Assembly (NCBI GenBank): GCA_038238245.1
Contig: JBBRXX010000009.1
Location: 1-64,000, forward strand
DNA length: 64,000 nucleotides
DNA from: DASQHW01 sp038238245
GTDB lineage: Bacteria; Actinomycetota; Acidimicrobiia; IMCC26256; PALSA-610
Reading direction: 5' to 3'
Part shown: in pieces, positions 60,368 through 64,000 of the stretch
Position numbering within the stretch: the stretch's first letter is position 1
Layout of the letters: the number at the start of each line of letters is the position of its first letter
The notes under the pieces: generated by a model
The model's input: only the letters and a program-made list of their open reading frames with translations
What the model was told of the DNA's origin: nothing
Database searches by the model: none
Made by a program: the position numbers and the translations under genes

Positions 60368-60996
60368 ACGCCACTGAAGTCTTGTTACGCGAGCGCGCCG
60401 ACCTGTGCGACACGCTCAACAAGGTCGGATCCGACGCGCCGACACTCTGCGAGGGCTGGCTCACATTGGATCTCGCCGCGCACCTGGTCGCGCGCGAGGC
60501 GCGTTCCGACGCCGCGCTCGGCCTCGTCCTGCCGGGCCCGTTCAAGCGACACCTGCAGCACGTCATGGATCGCTACAAGACCAAGGGCTATGACGCACTC
60601 GTCGGCATGCTGCGCACAGGGCCGCCGGTGATGCACCGCAAGGGACCACTCGCGACCGCCAACGTCAACGAGAACTTCGTCCACCACGAGGACGTGCGAC
60701 GCGCATCAGGCGAGGGACCGCGCGAGCTCGATGCCGAATTCAACGACATCCTGTGGCGGATGCTCGGCTTCGGCGCGCGACTCGCACGCCGGCAGGTCAA
60801 AGGGGTCGCGCTCGTGTTGCGCTCTCCCGACGGCCGCGAGCGCGCGGTGTCGACGGACGGGCCGAAGGTAACGCTCACCGGACCGCCGGGAGAGCTGACG
60901 CTCTTCATGTCGGGTCGCAAGGAGGCTGCCGTCGTGACGCACGAGGGCGACCCGGCCGCGTACGCGATCGTGCTCGCCGCGGACTTCGGCGCTTAG
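60364..60996 (+). CDS. TIGR03085 family metal-binding protein (DinB-like)
   Basis: A 210-residue protein with the TIGR03085 pattern LLRERADLCDTLNKVGSDAPTLCEGWLTLDLAAHLVAREARSDAA and the ENFVHHEDVRRA metal-site helix. It is an actinobacterial mycothiol-type maleylpyruvate isomerase relative. The GTG overlaps the VOC stop (GTGA). Its TAG stop overlaps the TAA of the convergent GNAT gene by three bases. Confidence 0.85.
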   Translation: MNATEVLLRERADLCDTLNKVGSDAPTLCEGWLTLDLAAHLVAREARSDAALGLVLPGPFKRHLQHVMDRYKTKGYDALVGMLRTGPPVMHRKGPLATANVNENFVHHEDVRRASGEGPRELDAEFNDILWRMLGFGARLARRQVKGVALVLRSPDGRERAVSTDGPKVTLTGPPGELTLFMSGRKEAAVVTHEGDPAAYAIVLAADFGA

Positions 60997-61817
60997 GTTC
61001 CCGCGAGCGCGCCCCGGATCCCGAGCCAGTACGTGACGCGCAGCATCGCGACGAAGCCCAGGCGCTCGTACACCGGCCGTCCGAGGTCGCTCGCGATCAG
61101 CGTCGCCGGCTTCGACGGATCGACGGCCACAGCCGCGGCAGTGATGGCCGCACCATATCCCCGGCCGCGCGCGTCATCGAGGGTCGCGATGTTGTCCACG
61201 CGAACCAGGAGATCGTCGACATACGCCGAGCCCGCGGTGACCGGGCGATCGTCGACGTACCCGACGAAGTGGTGCCATCCCGTCGCGGCACGGCACGCGG
61301 GCGTGAGAATCGTGACGCCCTGCACCGGCTGCATCTGGAGGGCCGGATAGCCATGGGCGAGCGTGTATTCGTAGTCGTGCGCCGTCCGGTCGTCGCTGAC
61401 GCGGACAACGTGGAGCTCGGGGGGCGCGGCCGGCAGCGGCGTCCGCGCGGGACGAAGCATCAATGGCGGGTGACCCATCAATGCGAACCCATGGGGCCGG
61501 AGGTCGGGGGTCGGCCAGGTGCTGTCGAGCAGAAAGGGGGTCTCGCTGCCCGTGCCGCAATAGAACGCCCGCAGTTCGTGCACCGCTCGTTCGAGATCGT
61601 CGATCGGCTGTTCGAGCACCGCCCGATTGAAGAACGGGACGGGCGAGCCGGCGTCCGCCATCGTGACGATGCCGTCGATCCGGGCGAGACGATCGCCGCG
61701 CGCGGAAGCGAATGCCGCGAACGAACGGGCCGACTCCTGCACGAAGTCGTTGCACAGGTTGTCGCCGGGCGAGGTCTGCGGCCCGTACCCCGACTCGAGC
61801 GGTTCGTCATCTGCCAC
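60993..61817 (-). CDS. GNAT family N-acetyltransferase
   Basis: A protein of about 274 residues with a C-terminal GNAT domain: VRVDNIATLDDARGRGYGAAITAAAVA (the acetyl-CoA-binding RGxGxA pattern) and PVYERLGFVAMLRVTYWL. The N-terminal half is less conserved. I chose the GTG at 61817 (VADDEPLESGYGP); a longer reading from 61862 would overlap the promoter of the divergent ligase gene. Acceptor unknown. Confidence 0.82.
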   Translation of the reverse strand: MADDEPLESGYGPQTSPGDNLCNDFVQESARSFAAFASARGDRLARIDGIVTMADAGSPVPFFNRAVLEQPIDDLERAVHELRAFYCGTGSETPFLLDSTWPTPDLRPHGFALMGHPPLMLRPARTPLPAAPPELHVVRVSDDRTAHDYEYTLAHGYPALQMQPVQGVTILTPACRAATGWHHFVGYVDDRPVTAGSAYVDDLLVRVDNIATLDDARGRGYGAAITAAAVAVDPSKPATLIASDLGRPVYERLGFVAMLRVTYWLGIRGALAGT

Positions 61818-61844
61818 GCAATTCAGTCTTGCGTCGCCGCGAGC

Positions 61845-61850
61845 TAGCGT
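61845..61850 (+). promoter_or_regulatory. -10 box TAGCGT upstream of the acyl-CoA ligase
   Basis: TAGCGT fits TANNNT and lies 27 nt before the GTG at 61877, with a GAGGGGGG ribosome-binding site between. Confidence 0.4.
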
Positions 61851-61876
61851 CGAGCGCGACAACGAGGGGGGAATGC

Positions 61877-63430
61877 GTGAAGGAGCTCGTGTACCATCAC
61901 CAGCTGCTGCCCGCGGTCGAGCGCAACGCCGACCGGACGGCGTTCTTCGACGGCGAGTACACGGCGACGTTCGCGGAGCATTTCGACCGTGTCGGTCGCC
62001 TCTCGGCGGCGCTCGACGGCATCGGCGTGACGCGGGGCGACCGCTTCGCGGTGATGGCCCTCAACAGCCACCAATTCCTGGAGTGCTACCACGCCGCGTT
62101 CCTCGGCGCGGGCGTGATCAACCCGTTGAACCTGCGCCTCGCGCCCAAGGAGCTCGAGTACATCCTCGGGGACTCCGGGACGACCGTCTGTTTCACGGAT
62201 CCGTTCTTCGCGCCGGTCATCGACAAGGTGCGCGCCGCGGTCGGCTTGAAGCACGTGGTGATGATCGGGTCCGGCGACGCGCCGCACGACGTGACATACG
62301 AGGACCTTCTCGCCGACGCGACGCCCGCAATTCCCAACGAGCCCGAAGAAGACGACCCGGTCGTGCTGATGTACACCGGCGGGACGACCGGCCTTCCCAA
62401 GGGTGTGCTGCTCGACCAGCGCGCGGAGATGCTCAACCTGTATCACGTGCTGGCCACGTGGAGGTTCTCGGAGCAGGACGTGTTCCTTCACCAGACGCCG
62501 ATGTTCCACGCCGCGTCGATGGGCGGAATGCTGGGCGTGCCCGCGATGGGCGGCGGCTCGGTGTTCCTGTCGCTCTTCGATCCCGCGAAGGTGATGGCAC
62601 TCGTCGAGCAGCACAAGGTGACGAACACCGTGATGGTGCCGACGATGATTGGCATGCTGCTGAGTCATCCCGAATTCAAGGCCGAGCGGCTCGCGAGCCT
62701 CACGACGCTCACCTACGGCGCGTCGCCGATGCCCGGCGTCTTGCTCGAGCAGCTGGTGTCCCTCTTCCCCGACATGGACATCTATCAGGGCTACGGCATG
62801 ACCGAGTCGGCCGCGGTCCTCACCGCGCTCGGCCCCGACGAGCACCGAGCCGGTGGCCCGCGTCTGCGCTCCGCGGGCCGGCCGTTGCAAGGCGTCGTGC
62901 TGTCGATCCAGGGGCCCGATGGCAAGCCGGTGGCGGCCGGCGAGACCGGAGAGGTCTGCGCGCGCGCCGGGAACTTCATGCGCGAGTACTGGAAGAAGCC
63001 CGAGGCGACGGCCGACGCGTTCCGCGACGGCTGGTACCACTCGGGCGACGCCGGCTATGTCGACAAGGACGGTTACCTGTTTCTCGTCGACCGCGTCAAG
63101 GACATGATCGTGACCGGTGGCGAGAACGTGTACTCCGTCGAAGTCGAGAATGCGATCGCGTCACATCCCTCGGTCGCGCAGGTCGCGGTCATCGGCGTGC
63201 CATCGGAGAAGTGGGGCGAGGCCGTACACGCGATCATCGTGCTCCGCGAGAACCAACAGGTCACCGAAGTGGAGATCGTCGAGCACTGCCGGGAGTGGAT
63301 CGCCGGGTACAAGGTGCCGAAGTCGGTGGAGATCCGCACCGAGCCGCTCCCGTTGTCGGGGGCGATGAAAGTGCTCAAGCGCGACCTGCGCGCCCCTTAC
63401 TGGGAAGGCCGCGAACGCGCCGTCAACTGA
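61877..63430 (+). CDS. Acyl-CoA ligase (AMP-dependent synthetase)
   Basis: A 517-residue ANL-superfamily enzyme: phosphate-binding loop MYTGGTTGLPKG, the GYGMTESAAV motif, GWYHSGDAGYVDKDGYL hinge region, and a C-terminal catalytic Lys in GAMKVLKRDLR. It activates a carboxylic acid through the acyl-AMP to acyl-CoA. The start is GTG with a strong ribosome-binding site. Its stop lies inside a palindrome that also holds the stop of the convergent HAD gene. Confidence 0.93.
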   Translation: MKELVYHHQLLPAVERNADRTAFFDGEYTATFAEHFDRVGRLSAALDGIGVTRGDRFAVMALNSHQFLECYHAAFLGAGVINPLNLRLAPKELEYILGDSGTTVCFTDPFFAPVIDKVRAAVGLKHVVMIGSGDAPHDVTYEDLLADATPAIPNEPEEDDPVVLMYTGGTTGLPKGVLLDQRAEMLNLYHVLATWRFSEQDVFLHQTPMFHAASMGGMLGVPAMGGGSVFLSLFDPAKVMALVEQHKVTNTVMVPTMIGMLLSHPEFKAERLASLTTLTYGASPMPGVLLEQLVSLFPDMDIYQGYGMTESAAVLTALGPDEHRAGGPRLRSAGRPLQGVVLSIQGPDGKPVAAGETGEVCARAGNFMREYWKKPEATADAFRDGWYHSGDAGYVDKDGYLFLVDRVKDMIVTGGENVYSVEVENAIASHPSVAQVAVIGVPSEKWGEAVHAIIVLRENQQVTEVEIVEHCREWIAGYKVPKSVEIRTEPLPLSGAMKVLKRDLRAPYWEGRERAVN

Positions 63431-63435
63431 CGGCG
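63418..63435. other. Palindrome CGCCGTCA-AC-TGACGGCG spanning two convergent stop codons
   Basis: Perfect 8-bp arms with a two-base spacer. The ligase stop TGA is in the right arm and the HAD gene's TGA in the left arm, so each strand reads the same ending. It may help stop transcription from both sides, though no T run is present. Confidence 0.6.
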
Positions 63436-64000
63436 TCGTCTGCGAGCAGATCGAGGAGGACGCGCAGGTCCTGCGCCCGAGGCACGTCGTCCTGCTCGTG
63501 GTGATCGGGCGGCGCGGTCCGGTCGGGACCGAAGTGCGGCCGGCGGAGGTAGACCGCGCGCAGGCCCGCCGCCCGCGGGCCGTCGACGTCGCAGCTCCAG
63601 GTGTCGCCGACGAAGAGCGTCTCCTCAGGAGCGACGCCGAGCTGGTCGACCGTGTGCCGGAAGATGCGCGGGTGCGGCTTGCGCGCACCGACCCACGCCG
63701 ATGACACCGTGATGTCGACCGCGTCGGCGATGCCCGCGCTGTCGATCGCCTCGAGCAGGTCCCAGTCCCAGTTGGAGCAGATCGCGAGCGCGAGCCCCGC
63801 ACCGCGCAGCTCGGAAAGGACGGTCTGCACCTCCGCGTACGCGTCGATCCTCCGGTGTCCGCTGATCTCGCGCACGCGCGCGATGAGAATGTCCTGATCA
63901 CACGCCGTGACGCCGCACTCGTCGAGCATGCCGCGCACCCGCGCTTGTTGCCAGGCGACGTAGTGGTCACGCGAGCGCGAGTGCTCGTCGTGCTCGATCC
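63423..64000 (-). CDS. HAD family hydrolase, C-terminal part (cut by window edge)
   Basis: Reading in from the edge gives about 192 residues of a haloacid-dehalogenase-type phosphatase: the cap helices (VREISGHRRIDAYAEV), motif II region ALAICSNWDWDL, conserved Lys in GARKPHPRIF and motif III LFVGDTWSCDVDGPRAAG. The nucleophile Asp motif DxD lies beyond the window. Substrate unknown. It overlaps the ligase gene by eight bases at the stops. Confidence 0.9.
   Translation of the reverse strand, partial: IEHDEHSRSRDHYVAWQQARVRGMLDECGVTACDQDILIARVREISGHRRIDAYAEVQTVLSELRGAGLALAICSNWDWDLLEAIDSAGIADAVDITVSSAWVGARKPHPRIFRHTVDQLGVAPEETLFVGDTWSCDVDGPRAAGLRAVYLRRPHFGPDRTAPPDHHEQDDVPRAQDLRVLLDLLADDAVS

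Noticed and set aside
1..64000. tRNA, rRNA, riboswitch, IS element or prophage signals
   Set aside because: No cloverleaf-like CCA end, rRNA signature, transposase or integrase frame, or terminal inverted repeats with target duplications were seen by eye; a covariance-model search would be needed to exclude small RNAs.

Overview
The window looks like chromosome from a high-GC actinobacterium, most likely an Acidimicrobiia or Ilumatobacter-like relative. Several things point that way: very high GC with strong third-position bias; start codons that are often GTG or TTG; many starts lying 6-7 nt behind a TANNNT -10 box (leaderless transcripts); a CarD regulator; DinB/mycothiol-type 'maleylpyruvate isomerase' proteins; a WS/DGAT wax-ester/TAG synthase; abundant acyl-CoA genes; and an exported peptidase carrying the GYWLV..DGG..FSFGDA repeat common in Acidimicrobiia. 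No rRNA, tRNA, IS element, prophage, CRISPR array or origin was found. Genes are densely packed and no gene-free stretch exceeds about 170 bp.

Layout. 1-13.9 kb: a partial cupin-like gene, an SDR, a biotin-carrier/carboxyltransferase fusion, a GAF-SpoIIE phosphatase, a PEP-mutase-family lyase, a DksA-type zinc finger, a giant AAA/TPR ATPase, a methyltransferase, a SnoaL-like protein, an exported PQQ-type propeller lipoprotein, a Baeyer-Villiger-type monooxygenase and a CsbD-like stress protein. 14-21.8 kb: succinate-semialdehyde dehydrogenase, DUF72, the M15/GYWLV-repeat protein, P450, a DJ-1/PfpI gene broken by one frameshift, a DinB protein, an epimerase and a DUF2087 regulator. 21.8-26.1 kb: a tight operon with 4-nt overlaps (PIG-L deacetylase, copper amine oxidase, SurE, lipoprotein). 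26.1-35.4 kb: DinB, SnoaL-like, carD, RNA m5U methyltransferase, quinone reductase, methyltransferase, dienelactone hydrolase, DUF885 peptidase, and ettA with an arfB-like gene (ribosome-associated functions). 35.4-40.9 kb: a channel-like membrane protein convergently overlapping an esterase, WS/DGAT, an exported His-rich unknown, and a second PIG-L deacetylase.

40.9-49.3 kb: a complete branched-chain amino-acid-type ABC transporter (binding protein, one fused LivH-LivM permease, two ATPases), then GNAT, TetR, MaoC hydratase, an SDR and a sugar-isomerase-like protein. 49.3-54.4 kb: an SMP-30 lactonase and, divergently, what I regard as the most interesting locus. This is a gene whose frame is interrupted by a single TGA, where read-through gives the motif Sec-Gly-Ser-Cys (UGSC). 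It is followed at once by a conserved partner gene of unknown function with Cys motifs, then a D-2-hydroxyacid dehydrogenase, a Gfo/Idh/MocA oxidoreductase and a universal stress protein. 54.4-64 kb: nitroreductase, a Dabb-like unknown, acyl-CoA thioesterase, CMD/AhpD-like protein and DUF6282 hydrolase on the minus strand; then a 5-FTHF cyclo-ligase-like protein, acyl-CoA dehydrogenase with a 22-codon leader ORF, VOC protein, TIGR03085 protein, GNAT, acyl-CoA ligase and a partial HAD phosphatase.

Functionally the region is dominated by oxidative catabolism of acids, amines and acyl-CoA compounds (carboxylase, dehydrogenase, hydratase, ligase, thioesterase, P450, monooxygenase), with transport and housekeeping translation genes interspersed. 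Notable sequence-level structure includes the in-frame Sec codon with a candidate SECIS, long inverted repeats at 48570-48617 and inside the gene after UGSC, palindromes shared by convergent stop codons, and symmetric overlapping -10 elements at 40905-40918.
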